From contig CM063114.1 of NCBI GenBank assembly GCA_031841125.1, positions 10,726,001-10,790,000 on the forward strand: a stretch of DNA of 64,000 nt. The letters run 5' to 3'. A program made the translations under genes and the position numbers. A model generated the notes under the pieces. The model was not told the DNA's origin. It saw nothing but the letters and a program-made list of their open reading frames with translations, and did no database searches. The stretch is from Acanthococcus lagerstroemiae. Taxonomy: Eukaryota; Arthropoda; Insecta; Hemiptera; Eriococcidae. Below, in pieces: positions 43,840-55,803 of this stretch. Numbering within the stretch: the first letter of the stretch is position 1; each line of letters starts with the position of its first letter.

Positions 43840-44163
43840 ATGAGGTGGCCGGCCAGGGTAATGTAGGAGGTCGTGATAGGGAGAGAGCTGTGGTTGCAGA
43901 GGCCACCTTGGCGTGTGAAGGCAGTCATGGTGGTGGAGGGAGTTCTGATGGGCAGCATTGATGAGGCTAGGGCAGGGGTTTGGTTAGGTAGAAGAGGTCA
44001 AGAAGGTATTAGCAAGCCTCCATTGAGGAACAAATAGGACTGACACAAAGACTGAGTAATAGGCGGAGTGGCGGGGTGCGTAGCGCCGAGTTAGGCCGGC
44101 ACAAGCGAAGTGAATGAGGGCGGTGGTTAGGCCACGAAGCTGCTAGGGGGAGAAGCCCCCTAG
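43840..44163 (+). mobile_element. Helitron-like 3' end with hairpin and CTAG
   Basis: The last bases, GGGGGAGAAGCCCCCTAG (44146-44163) followed by T, are a Helitron-type 3' terminus. The preceding 80 bases (gtagcgccgag, ggccggcac, gcgaagtgaatgagggcgg) match the reverse-strand 3' end at 31833. The G-rich text at 43840-43990 resembles the Helitron body at 6780. The 5' boundary was not found; the minisatellite at 42990-43830 probably belongs to the same element. Confidence 0.6.
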
Positions 44164-44900
44164 TATTTATAAAAAAGGCTTGAAGATAACCTCTATATAA
44201 TTGAATGTAGGATTTTCATACCAATTTTATGAACAAGGAGACAGGAGTGTTGAGGAAGTAATTATAGGCTTGAGCCAGATCCCTGGCGGATTGTGTTTAA
44301 TTCTTCTTGCTATTGTTGCTTAGTTTTGAATATCAGAGTAGGTGCATTAATTTTAATTGGGCAAGTGTATTTCGGTGATAGAAGAAATGACAAAAATAAT
44401 ATTGAGACCAGCGGAGGTCCGAGCTGAGAACGCCGATGGCTAAACACTTTCGGTACTTTGTCAATGCTATTTGACCTTCTTCAAATAAATTTTTGAGTTG
44501 TACGCGCTCTTTCCGAGGCTCTGTGCTCATAACAGAGTGGCTTGAGCCACAGAAACACACCCTTGGGCCGCCACTTATTGAGACCAGTGTTGGAAAGTGA
44601 ACTACGAGATGTAAATAAGTAGATCAGATGTAGGTGTCAAAATAGGGTATAGCAAAGAGATGCCATAAGTGGTGGAAATAATTTCAGACGATTTTTTTAT
44701 GCGCGACTGAGGTTTTCCTATAGTGAAATTCCAAAACCTGTTCGTCCTCACACTTCCATAATTCGATTTCACTACAAGATCCCCGCGAATGAAAATAAAC
44801 GGGAATTGAAGAAGAAAACGACGTACATAATTTTATACAAATCTCATTTTTGAATGAAACCGAGACTAATATGTATTTATCTGAACTGATTTCTTCGCAG
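44164..44900. other. noncoding DNA, probably intronic
   Basis: No element is recognised. The last 30 bases form a fair polypyrimidine tract and acceptor (ctgatttcttcgcag) for the exon at 44901. Confidence 0.3.
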
Positions 44901-45205
44901 AGTTTTCATCGTCCATTTTGGAAAGCCACAGAGACGCACTCCACACCATTCACGAGTGGGTGAAGAATACCCACGGAACACGCGTGAGGTACCATAGTAA
45001 AAGCAGTAAGAAATCCAGCCTCCCCCCTCCCCCCCCCAAAAAAAAACCAACTCAAAAGAAAGTTTCAAGAAATCCAGAACTGTCATCAGCAGTACGACAA
45101 ATGTCAACTGTTCAGGAACAGGAACCGGGGACATCGGGGACATGGCGGCCAGCAGAAAATACAGCTGCAGGGGCTCGAAGAACGCTAAATTACGACCAGT
45201 ATTAA
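44901..45205 (+). CDS. candidate terminal exon, unknown protein, with poly(A) signal
   Basis: Acceptor ttcttcgcag ends at 44900. The open frame then runs from two bases of a split codon through 100 codons to TAA (45203-45205). It begins FSSSILESHRDALHTIHEWV, passes a basic, Pro-rich, low-complexity segment (SSLPPPPPKKKPTQKKV) and ends in GARRTLNYDQY. AATAAA follows at 45224-45229. The acceptor, open frame, stop and poly(A) signal together look like the last exon of a plus-strand gene. The hydrophilic, disordered tail gives no family. No in-frame ATG near the acceptor is needed, because it is not a first exon. Confidence 0.45.
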
Positions 45206-45223
45206 GTATACCTAGTTATTATA

Positions 45224-45229
45224 AATAAA
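45224..45229 (+). terminator. poly(A) signal AATAAA
   Basis: AATAAA lies 19 bases after the stop codon of the candidate terminal exon and within an AT-rich context. It is short as evidence on its own, and is supported by its position. Confidence 0.4.
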
Positions 45230-45770
45230 TATATACACACTAATTAATCGTAACATTCATTTCTCGCATCTGCGTTAGATATCAGTATATTGTATGCGCA
45301 TACCCATGCGTAGTATGTATGTGGAATCTGAGTGAAAAGTGAGTAAAATGTTGGTAAAATGTCAGTGTAATGTTAGCAACCGCACACTTGTAAAATATCG
45401 GTGAAATGTTGGTAAAGACGTATGGGTAAAACAGCGGCAAAATATCAGTGACCCATCTACAACACCGACATTATTGTGGGCACTACATCCGAATCACCGA
45501 CTTACTACTCCGTCGTATATCGGTAACATCTGCGTATGAGCGGTTCCAAAACGTGCGCACCGCCGAATTTGAACATTGTTTTCATATGTGTAATCACCAG
45601 AATACCTACTAGAAACGTTGGCGATGCCAACGTTTTTTAGGCCTTTTGTCGGTGAAATGTTCTACGGGAACCCCCATTTTTAAATCACGAAGAAATATGT
45701 AGCAATAATCAACTGATTATAACCAAATAAAATTCCAGGGTACAATGAGATAAAGAATGAACATGTAAAA
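45230..45770. other. noncoding DNA with short repeated phrases
   Basis: At 45330-45450 phrases of the type aaaatgttggtaaaatgtcagtg repeat loosely (a few copies of about 20-40 bases). Nothing else is recognised. Confidence 0.3.
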
Positions 45771-45889
45771 TTGGGGAAGGGGAGGGATGACCAAAACGCT
45801 TATGAAACTGTTCAATATAATTTTGGAAACCAGAAAAATATCCAAAGATGGGAAATACTCGAATATAATAACACTTTCCAAACAAAAGA

Positions 45890-46430
45890 GATGACACAAA
45901 ATCAAAAATTTCCGCCCAATAACCTTAAGTCCTACTATAGTAAATATTTTTTCGAAATTACTGGAAATAAGAATCCGAGCATATTATTATACCAACAATC
46001 TACAAATCAAGCTGGATGTAGGAAATCGTTCTCAACCCTTGGCCATTTACACATTTTATGAACCAAATTATTGTAAAAAATGCTTAGAATACAAAATTAA
46101 CCTTTATATTGCACTAATTAATAATAACAAAGCCTTCGATTCTCTAAAGCACCACTTTATGTTTTCAGCATTGGAAAACCTGTGTATTCCCCAAAATTTC
46201 ACACAGTTAATAAAAGAAATGTACAATGGACTAAAAGCAAAGATAATAACAGACACTTACGGAATATACTTTGACATACACAAAGGTGTTAAGAAAGGGA
46301 CCCCTTATCTCCAATCTTATTTAATACTGCTCTCGAAGAAATGTTCAGGAATATAAATTAGGAAGGAAAAGGAGGGATAAATATCAATGGAAAATATATG
46401 TCAAACCTGAGATTTGCAGATGATGTTGGC
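45890..46430 (+). pseudogene. LINE reverse transcriptase fragment
   Basis: Fragments in shifting frames read NNLKSYYSKYFFE-type decayed text, NQAGCRKSFSTLGHL, YKINLYIALINNNKAFDSLK, FDIHKGVKKGTP followed by decayed PLSPILFN/ALEEMF, then INGKYMSNLRFADDV. These are reverse transcriptase blocks 2 to the catalytic FADD (near 46412-46426), in the right order. The family matches the LINE at 53528-58500 (same KG-x-INGK-x-SNLRFAD phrase), an RTE- or CR1-like type. At least three frameshifts and stops are present. It is not functional. Confidence 0.7.
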
Positions 46431-46439
46431 CAAAATAGG

Positions 46440-49400
46440 AAAAAAAAATTGATAAAAATGATAGATTAAATGAAAAAAATTCGAAAATCATCAGTCAGCT
46501 GCCTCATAAAGCAGTCCGCAACAATTTTTACCCGGAAAAACATGATGTATCAATAGCATGGAGAAATTTTTGCAAAAGGAAAAATTGAGTTGCCCACTTT
46601 CCATTTCCGGCCACCGAATTCAAATTTGTTGTCCAAATTAGTGGGCGACGAGTATTAGCTTTTACCAACTTTCGTGAATTGACATGATGTGGCAATTTAA
46701 CACTCCGAATGTACCTAAAACACAAATTAGAACACGAAATACAATCGATCCTGTCGCATGATTGTGCTTCTGTGTGTATTTTCAGGTCTCGGTATAAAAT
46801 ATAGCACGTGGCACCGAGTTCGTATCGAGAAATCTGATGAGCTAAAACGCTGAAACTGAAAAAGGAAAAGCGTGATAAATTATATTTTGCGAAAGGATGA
46901 AATTTTACTTTTACCGTGTATGTTTTCGTTAGGTAATTCTTTAATTAAAGCGCGGGGCATCTACGCCCTCTCCACTTAATGTATTCATATTTCGTCGACG
47001 GGAATTGGTGCTCGCTTCTCGCGCTATAATCTCAGACGAAAATTCAAATTTCATTGTCTAATTCATTTTGTAATTTGAACGAGTTGAATCGCGTATTCTG
47101 CAGCCACGCAGTCACGCTCAAGTGCGAGAATATGGTACAGGATCCGGCAGGTTAAAGTGGCTCGCAGATATGCTTACAATAATAACGAGTGACACTTTGC
47201 TGTGTATTATATGGTTACAAGGATTTGTGGTTTTGGGAATTTGGCGTCAGATACCAACGCGAACTGTTTTTGGGATTTATCAGGCTTCTCGATTGTTGAA
47301 ATTTTACTAGGAGAGACGTTTGATATTATTTTAACTCCCAGCAGAGGTCTATACAGGGTCTCAGAGGCACATCAGTCATTCAGATGACAACTATAGCGCG
47401 ATGGCTTATCAATGCCTTTTCTATTTGAATTTGGGTTCCTTTTCCAAAAAGTTTAGTGTCATGTGGTAATGTAAGGATAGTTCGAAGTATTGTAGATATT
47501 TCTCTTTGAGGATCTGTCGATAAATCTCAACGTAAGTAAGTACCCAACTGAAAACTGCATCCCCTCCCTGATATATTCGTTTATAAATAAGCTAATTGAA
47601 ACATAAAATTCGTGAGCCACTAATGAACCGTACCAAATTTGAAAGAGCATATTTTCTTATATTTTAATGTAAATGCATATTTCTCCGCATGTGACCTGAA
47701 TGTTAGAACCCCCTAAATGTGTATTCATACTTTCCCAAGAACATCGCATACAACATGCTCTCTGTCAGGTTAGTATGAACATAGCTCTGTTTTTGCCAGT
47801 TATGAATAACGAAGACTAAAGGTAGGCCTTACATACTAAACGTGTGAATGGACAGGCTTTATGGTAACTTCCTATCTGAGCGATGTGTACCATTTGAAAC
47901 CGGTAAGGAGGGATTGGAGGAGACGGTCCGTTATCCCTATACCGCTCTAACATACATCCACAGGTTAGACCTCACAGTGCATATCGAATTTACCTATAGT
48001 TTCCTAGTATAGTATGTTCGCTCCCCGCCTTGGGCACAGCTAGCTTATATAGACGTTGTTATCACAAATGCGTGTCCACTATGTAGTAGATCACATCTAC
48101 AAGCACACGAGGACGCTATATAGTACTGTCATAAAAATCAAGTTGCATTCACACTACTCTGACAGGGAGCATGTTGAACGGATGTTCTCGAAATAAACAC
48201 ATATTAGAAGGGTTTTATCATCCAGGTAATAAATTTATCAAAAGTAAATTCACTTAATGTAAATTAGGTAACTGACGGAGAATTCATTAGAGAGGAAATT
48301 GATCAGGTGGTAAATTCATCGAAAGGAGAAGTATCAAATAATATCAAAGTAAAACTCAGCATCCAAGTTTCAGCCTATGACAAGCTCAATATGGTCTGTC
48401 ATGTAAAATTTTTACATAACATTTAGGCTTGTTGGATGTCTGTTGTATAACTGTTCGTTTATTTCTCGATTCAAAGCTGGTGGCTGAACTAGGTGAAATT
48501 TTCAGAATATGTTCCTATAAATCCAGAAAAGGTTTTAGTCTATACCCTACATATGTCTGTATTATAATTAGAAGAGGACTACACCCCTGTAATCCACCTA
48601 ATTCTATTCTTGGTATGAAACGTCAACAAACAATTAATATTTACCTGCTTATTCATACGTTCCTTTTACTCATATTTAGTGATTGTAAGCGCCTCCTCCG
48701 GGCAAAAGTAGAATCCTTGATGAAGTTTCGAAGTAAAAACATATGTGACCTGAAATCATGAAATGTGCCTCTGGTGTCAAACAATCATTTTTTATTTTCA
48801 TGACAATTCTTATAGAAAAAATCACGCTCTTTCGAATAAAACAAATCGCAGCTTCCTATCTTCATTAGTTTTTCCACAAATTGCATTTAAAAATTACGTC
48901 AAAAGTTTAAAAACATTTGTTCACGTGGCGTCGTGTGAAACGGACTTAGGGAAATGACAGAGAACAAGAATTCGAAACGCGGTTGTCATAGGCGTAAACG
49001 CACCACCACAGATGTATATGGTACATCTATGCGCACCACTACCACCATCTTATCTTTACACTCGTTCATCTTGAAAGCCTGTTTTCGCACAAGAGGCACA
49101 TTTCATAATTCCAGGTCACATTTCCATTTTGTTACAACCAACGGCATGGGAAGAGACAAATTTAACATAATCAGGCTCTAATTAGAATTTATTCGATAAA
49201 TTAAGCTCAAGTCAAATGCACAACTCATTCCAAGAATAATCACATCCTTCAAAAATCAGCGTTCGTTGTAAAAGATTAGAATTTTCAATTATAATGTTTG
49301 GTGGAGCGTATGCTCAGAAATTAATTTTTGCGATTCCTATGATTAATCATTAAAAAGGGTAGCGCAGAATCTATATTCACAAGGAAGGGGGAAGTAGGGG

Positions 49401-50655
49401 AGCAAAAACGAGGGAAGGGAAAAAGGAATACAACAATCGGAAAAAAAAAAAAAAAAATTTGCACACTCGGGGAAAAGATGGAAAAATGCCTCGGTTACAG
49501 TCCTACAAATGGTCCTGAAAAAGTACTGCATTTTTACTTTTCAATTTCTGTAGACAGCTAGACACTTTGTGAAAATGGGCCGTGTGATACACAAATAAGT
49601 ACAAAACAATATCCAAGTATACTGTGGTGGTGTTAAATCAGATATAAATGTAGTAAAGGTCTTTCTGAGCTCGTTTTAGAGATTTTTGACTTTCAACACC
49701 CCCCCCCCGCCTATAATTTCTGAAGGGAGACAATTATAAGCACCATTTAGTAGCTGCAGTTAGCAAAATTAGAAATGTTGCAACACTTTTGTTTTTTTGC
49801 TCGACGAGATTAATTTTAGTTTTCAAGTGAAAAATTCAAACTGTCGCTCTATCCCTCCAAGAAAAAGTCTTCACTACGGCCCTGGATTGAGGTGGAAGTG
49901 CTCCGGAATCAGTGACTGAAAAACTCGCCTCCTTCTTTCCCCTGAAGAAATGTTTGCTTCGATTTTTTCGAAGAAATCGAACTATTTTTTTTTCTTTCCT
50001 TTTACTCTGTATTCTCTTTCTCAATTTCTCCCCCCCCCCCCTCCCCACTTAATTCACCTCATTTTTTCAGGTATCCTACTCCAGTGGAGTGTTTCAAGAC
50101 AGTTAAGTCGAAAAAAATTAGGTGGTCCAGTGGGGACAAAATTTTGTGGCCCTCCTCCTAATAAGGGTGCAGAATTTTTTTAGCCCAAAAAATTCCCAAA
50201 GCTAATACAAACACATCCAGAAAGTACGACCCTCCCCCCAGCTCTTACGGTTCACCCGCCAGCCTCGAACAAACAAACATTCTTCGATATGTATTTTGGA
50301 GATTTCACCCCCTTTTCGTACCCTTCCTCACCTATGTAATCACAATTTTGGATTTAGGGTCAAACGGATATCGAGAATGAATTAAGCGAGTCCGAAACCC
50401 TCTCGAATGGTACATACCTGGATTTCGTTATTTTCACATGTGAAAGATCTAAAAGTTCCTTTCAGAATCCTTTTTAAGACCAATGAAATGCACCAAAAAA
50501 TATAAAAATTTACATGTGCGTGGAAGGGGTGGGGTAAGGAGACAGAAAAAATTCCCATTGAGGGGTAGGTACTAGGTACTAATATAGATAGGGAAACGAG
50601 CCAGTGGGGAAATTGCGTATTTTCTGTTGGCACAAGTACCTGAGATAGATTAAGT
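46440..50655. other. noncoding DNA, one inverted pair, no gene recognised
   Basis: An inverted pair of about 45 bases (aacatgctctctgtcag at 47750 region and its inverse at 48150-48200) encloses 47738-48200 and may mark a degenerate DNA element. An A-run lies at 49441-49457 and C-runs at 49700 and 50031. Frames at 48429-48761 and 50382-50675 have no recognised domain or splice support. Confidence 0.3.
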
Positions 50656-50661
50656 GTCATA

Positions 50662-52331
50662 AGCGGGCTGTACACGGTCCATAAAAATTATCATTATTTA
50701 GCCCTGCGTCTGTAATAGTGAACGTGGACACTAGGGCGTCCCTTATTTTACAAGTTTTCGCCAATCGATTTAGTGCGCACTGATATCTGTTCCAATGGAC
50801 TCAGAAACTCGACATAAAAGATTTGAGCTTAATCTGAGGTCATTAACCCGTGGCTCTTTGACCTTGAAATTATGTATTTTATTGAGATTTTATAAAATAC
50901 TGCGAATATTTCGGAACATATCAACTTCAAGACTAAAATGCATGTAATATAAAATGTTTCTTGTTAAATTTTTTATAAAAAAGATCTCATGCAACTTTTC
51001 TCTGGAACACATATTTACCGAGATAATCGCAAAAATATGTGAAAGTTTCGAGGAAAGTGGCTTTTGTTATCATAACCGAGCTTTACTAGTTAAATCGCAG
51101 TTATCTAAAAAAAATATTCACTTTACGATCAAAATGCAAATAACATAAAGTGTCCCTTGTTAAATTTCCTATAAAAAGTCTTGTACAACTTTCTTTAGAA
51201 AACACAATGGCGTAATAATCAGACTTGGTATGGGGGGCGGGGTTGTTTCACTTTTACAACATTACTGGTGTAATACTTACTATTACCAGAATAAATAATT
51301 CTAATTTTTTCACATTTTCGGCTGATGCCATGGAGGTCCCCCCTCCCCTCCCTTGTGGCTACACCCCTGAGAAAACATATTTATCGAAATAATCGCAAAA
51401 ATGCGTGAAATTTCCGAAGAACATAGGTTTTTTTCATTATTTTACAGCTGAAATATCTATTGATGTTGGGTAATGCATATCACAATATAACTTCAGTCTC
51501 AGTCTCCTGGGGCTAGTGCCCCAGTTCCCCCCCCCCACCTGGCTACGCCCATGACAGTTTGTTGGGTACCTACTATAGAGTAGACCTCGGATTATGTATC
51601 TGAAGTTATATTGTAGTGTGCATTACCCGACATTAAAAGATATTTCAGCTGTATAATAATGAAAAAACCTACCTATGTTTTTCGAAAACTCCACACATTT
51701 TTGCGATTATTTCGATAAATATGCTTTCTGAAGAGAAGTTGTTGGAAGTCTTTTTATAGAAAATTTAACAGGCAACATCTTATGTTATTTGCATTTTGGT
51801 CCTAAAGTGGATATTTTTTTAGATAACTGCGATTTAGCTAGTAAAGATCGGTTATGATAACAAAAGCCACATTCCTCAAAACTTTCACACATTTTTGCGA
51901 TTGTCTCGGGAAATGTGCGTTCTAGAGAAAAGTTGTATGAGATCTTTTTTGTAGAAAATTCAACAAGGAACATTTTATATCATATTCACTTTGGTCTTGA
52001 AGTTGATATGTTCCGAGATATTCGCGGTATTTTGTAAAATCTCAATATTACACATAACTTCAAAGTCAAAGCGCCACGGATTAATGATCGCAGATTGAGC
52101 TCAAATTTTATGGCGCGTTTTTAGGTCCATTGGAACAAATTTCAGTACGCACTAAATCGATTGGAGAAAACCTGTAAAATAAAGGACACCTTAGTCATTA
52201 TAATGATAAGAGATCATAAAAAGGATTAAGCATCGTTAATAATTCAAATCGTTTCGAATTTCTAATAACGTTAGATTATTTTCGTGATCATTTTTCATGA
52301 AATCATTCTTATTGACCGTGTACAGCCCGCT
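50662..52331. mobile_element. large fold-back element, 1.67 kb, TA target site
   Basis: AGCGGGCTGTACACGGTC begins at 50662 and its inverse ends at 52331; TA lies outside each end (50660-50661 and 52332-52333). Arms of about 600-700 bases pair through most of the length (for example acttcaagactaaaatgc at the left, gcattttggtcctaaagt and similar at the right), around a loop near 51496-51600. The left arm is longer because of a hAT-like MITE at 51205-51369. No transposase frame was found; short frames at 50954-51148 and 51785-51973 are the same arm sequence read from each side. Confidence 0.75.
51205..51369. mobile_element. hAT-like MITE nested in the fold-back arm, 165 bp
   Basis: Perfect 8-base duplication AGAAAACA at 51197-51204 and 51370-51377. 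Ends CAATGGCGTAATAATCAG and, reversed, CAGGGGTGTAGCCACAAG fit the CAGTGGCGTAGCCA class of hAT termini. The opposite arm of the fold-back lacks this insertion. Confidence 0.8.
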
Positions 52332-52333
52332 TA

Positions 52334-53525
52334 AAATTCTACACCTAGTCTCATAAAGCATGTGCTAATGTGTGGTAATACAAATATAAAGGGTTATATT
52401 TAACCTTCCTCCCACGACGTTCCTAGGGCAATTATGAAAAAATAGATAATGACTGCTTTTATAGAAAATTGGGTCCTTCTCCCTCTGTAGTACCGGAAGC
52501 CCAGTGGGGGGGGGGGTATTTTTCCCGTTATAAGGAGATGATCTGAAAATTTTTGCCAAAAGTCAACTTCGTATAGTTTTTGTCCGAATTGATGCATTTT
52601 CCGAGTTCAATTGACTAAACGGTCAACCCGAACGAGATAATCAGTGTAACAGAAAACGGTTGTTTAGATCTTGTGATTCGATACCTCTGTCTGCAGCTTA
52701 TGAAAGCTGTGAGTGTCAGCTCGGTACCTTTATCACCTTAGCGAGTTCATTAGTCAGATGCATGCACTAAAATCGGAACTCGATCACGCAGCAATCCTTA
52801 AATAATTTTGCGCACATGCGGGGGCGAAGCAACCGAACCATACCACAACGCACACGTCCATAAAGATCTTCCGCTACGAATTTTCCTTCCGATTTCTCTT
52901 TGAAACACTAATGGCGCGTAAACCTTAATGGTGCACACCTTGGGTGCGAGAAAATAACGCATCAGAGGTAACATTGGCTCAAGCGCGGCGCTCTGAGTTC
53001 GCGGGCTGCGTCGGTGTCGTGTCGGTGTCATTTGTAGTATATCGAGTATAAATGACGAACAGCTTTTCTACGGGCTTCGGCAAAGGTGCTATCAAACGAA
53101 AACATTTTCGTTTAACCGGTGACAAATGTAGAAATACCTTTGCTTCCCATCTCGACTCACCCGGAAGAGAGAGATTATCCTTTTCCTTTCTTCTTTCGCC
53201 GCCCTCCGTTCGCGATGTTGTAAGCCAAAATATCACTTCGACATTTCGGAAGTTTCGAGTCTGCGGTTCTGTACAGCAGCAATTAATTTTAGAATGATCG
53301 GTTCCTCAATTAAATAACCTGTTAATGTTTATTTTGTAATTAGTTTATTTTGTAATTAAAATGAGCAGGGGCAGTGGAGCCGGAAACAACGGGGAGACGT
53401 TATCATTTGCCCCGCCGGATCAGTACTCATTAAGCAAGCCCGTGTTTAGCCTTTTTGGGTTTTAGAAATTTGTAGGAGTGAAATAACGAAAAATATTGCA
53501 AGCAAAATCGGTACAAGTTTTCAAT
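52334..53525. other. noncoding DNA with unresolved frames
   Basis: The minus-strand frames 52798-53031 and 52979-53236 are less AT-rich than the surroundings but show no known domain. On the plus strand ATG 53360 opens 34 codons (MSRGSGAGNNGETLSFAPPD and on) to TAG 53465; no splice site supports it. G/C runs near 52505 interrupt the sequence. Confidence 0.3.
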
Positions 53526-54059
53526 TTTCAAGACAATTTCAAAATTTTGTCAATGTTTACTTCCAAATGCGATTCTGATATTAGAATTATATTATCTGCA
53601 AATCTTAGGTTTGAGATTGTCTTACCATTTATGTTGTTTAGCCCCTTGTTCTCCCAGTCGAACTGTCGGAAGACCTCCTCCAATGTACAATTGAAAAGGA
53701 TAGGCAAAAGGGGGTCCCTTGTCTGACTTTTTTTTTTGAAGTATGTAGTATGTACCTGGTCTGTCGGGTACAGTGGCGTAGCCAGGAATTTCTCAAGTGG
53801 GGTGTCCAAATTTTGAAACCTATTTTTACGAAAAGATTTGCATGGAAAGGTGAGAATTTGGAAAGTTTAGGGGAGAGGCAAAAAGTTTTTCAGTTCGTAC
53901 AGTGTGTAAACATACAATTTATTTTAAAGAAATAATAGACCTAGAATGTAGAAACATTAGTCTAATGACAGGCCAGTAACAAAATTACATTAATCAAATT
54001 TTTTTAAAACAGTACAGTCGATTTAAAATGACTAATTAGAAAACTTAACTTTATATGCC

Positions 54060-55500
54060 TATACAAGTTAATAAGAAAATTGTAAACGTCTTGTTTTTTG
54101 ACAAAACTCCTCTAACACTTCTTCGGGCTTCAGTTCTACATCTTTGTGCACAAATAGGTGCGTCAACCCATTCAACCGCTGCTATGTTGTGCTATTTCTG
54201 AAGTATGTCTTCAGAAGTCTCAAAGTACTGAAACTTTTTCCTGCTTTGGCATTTGATACCGGAATGAAACAAAAAATTCTCAAAAGCTCATAAACATTGG
54301 GGTAGAAATCTTGATTACATTTCTGAGGTAATTCAATTGCATGTTTTTTTCCTTCACCAAGTTCGCGTCTCCATAATTTAATTTCAGCCACAATTTCTTT
54401 CTGGCTTCCTTGCAGATCCTTCTGATAGAAACAGATCATTCAACCGCAAGTTCTTGAAATACTGGTTCACTGATTTCATCATTTGTCAAAATTAATTGAA
54501 ATCCTTTCAAAATTTCTTTGTGCGCAATAAATTTGTCATTCAGATTTTGTATTACTGAGTCGAGAAATGGTATAAAAACGTTTACTCGATAATATGATTC
54601 TGGAGTTTGATCAGGTGTTGTAGCATTTGATCGCCTAATTTGCTTTTCACACAGTCTTGGTATTTTTATATCATAACCTACATTAGTACTATCTCTAATG
54701 ATCTCGTCAAAAAGAGCGGAAAAAGTTTCATCTGAATTTTTTCGAAGAGATTGTAACTCATTTTGAATATTTTCTATCATGTGGATAGCTGCTGCGAAAT
54801 CAATTCCATCTTTCTGGAAAAATGTACTCAGCCGTAATGTATAAGCCAAGATATGATTTAAAATTCTTAATGCCATGTTTAAATCATTACTTCTGACAGA
54901 TTTCAGCAATTGTATAACGGTTGATGAAGTTGTTCTGTCCGTCCACTCGGAAATTTCTTCTAATGAAGAAATAATTGGTATTTGCAAATCCAGAAAAATA
55001 GAAATTGAGGTCTGTCTTTCAACCCAGCGGGTGGGATTAAATCATTGAATTTTTTGTATTTCGTCATTTCATCTACATGAAGGTTTAAGCAAGTCTGTCG
55101 TTTTGGTGTATTCAAGAAATTGTATATCGATTCAACTACTCCAGTAGTATTTCTAATGATCCCAAGTTCACTCGCTGTAGATAATGTCAGATTTAGTGGT
55201 TAGCACAATGAACATGAAGGGCAGAATTGGTGACAGACTTGATTAGTGCTTGTACTCCACTAAATTCGCCTCTCATGGCAGTAGCGCCGTCATAACCTTG
55301 CCCCCGTAAGTCCACTCAGTTTGGCTTTAATCACATCGGCCATATTACGTCCAGTACTACTGGTTAGTGGGACAAATGCTACAAATCTCTCGACTAATTT
55401 TAAACTTTGCTTCATCAACATACCGAATACAAAGTGAATTCCCGAACAGTTAGATTGCTTATGAATAAAAATTTGCCCCCGAGGCTCGTTTTACATTTCA
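54060..55500 (-). pseudogene. hAT transposase (ZMYM-like), decayed
   Basis: From high to low coordinates the minus strand encodes QGYDGATAMRGEFSGVQALI and HVHCANH (near 55300-55210), a decayed stretch with TRWVERQTS, the long open piece 54987-54436 (LLKSVRSNDLNMALRILNHI and on), and the dimerisation domain NVYELLRIFCFIPVSNAKAG followed by KSFSTLRLLKTYFRN (54300-54182). After one stop it continues RLNGLTHLFVHKDVELKPEE. GYDGAxxMxG...GVQAxI and the C-terminal P-V-S-x-A-x-x-x-x-SFSxLRxLKTY are diagnostic of the hAT group related to ZMYM-type host proteins. Several frameshifts and stops make it inactive. Confidence 0.85.
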
Positions 55501-55630
55501 GATACCTACCTTAATTATCAGTCAAGCATCCAAGATACTAGACTATAGTAAAATTAAGAAAATTGTGTGCCTCGCATACCTACCTCTTAAATCTTTGGAT
55601 ATTTTGAAAAGATACAATCGCTATAAGTAA

Positions 55631-55803
55631 TTTTAGTGTCCATTTCTGAGTGTGAGTGAACTTGGTAATATTCCGTGTGTAGGGTGCGCCAATTCACTTT
55701 TTCTTCTTCTGCATGGTACTCCACTGATGATGGCATAACAGCCGAAAGCGCTCTGGAATACAGAAGAAGAAAAAGTGAATTGGCACACCCTACACACGGA
55801 AGG
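55631..55803. mobile_element. Penelope miniature, 173 bp, 9-bp target duplication
   Basis: TATAAGTAA occurs at 55622-55630 and 55804-55812. The segment starts with the same 5' extension as the 1.5-kb element (ttagtgtccatttctgagtg), followed by inverted arms (gtagggtgcgccaattcac and its inverse, ending acacacgga), with only a short middle containing tgatgatggcataacagccg. No coding is left. Structure, ends and duplication length match 27421-28969, so this is a non-autonomous derivative reduced to its termini. Confidence 0.8.

Noticed and set aside
43430..43906. Minus-strand frame of 158 codons with repeating SFxFQKIYxLS
   Set aside because: The repetition is the 40-bp minisatellite itself; no start context or other evidence.
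35482..44163. A single 8.7-kb Helitron from the TCTCTATATATTAA motif to the CTAG hairpin
   Set aside because: The start motif lies inside the 3' tail of a minus-strand chimera with its own poly(A), and many unrelated elements lie between; no Rep/helicase coding was seen.
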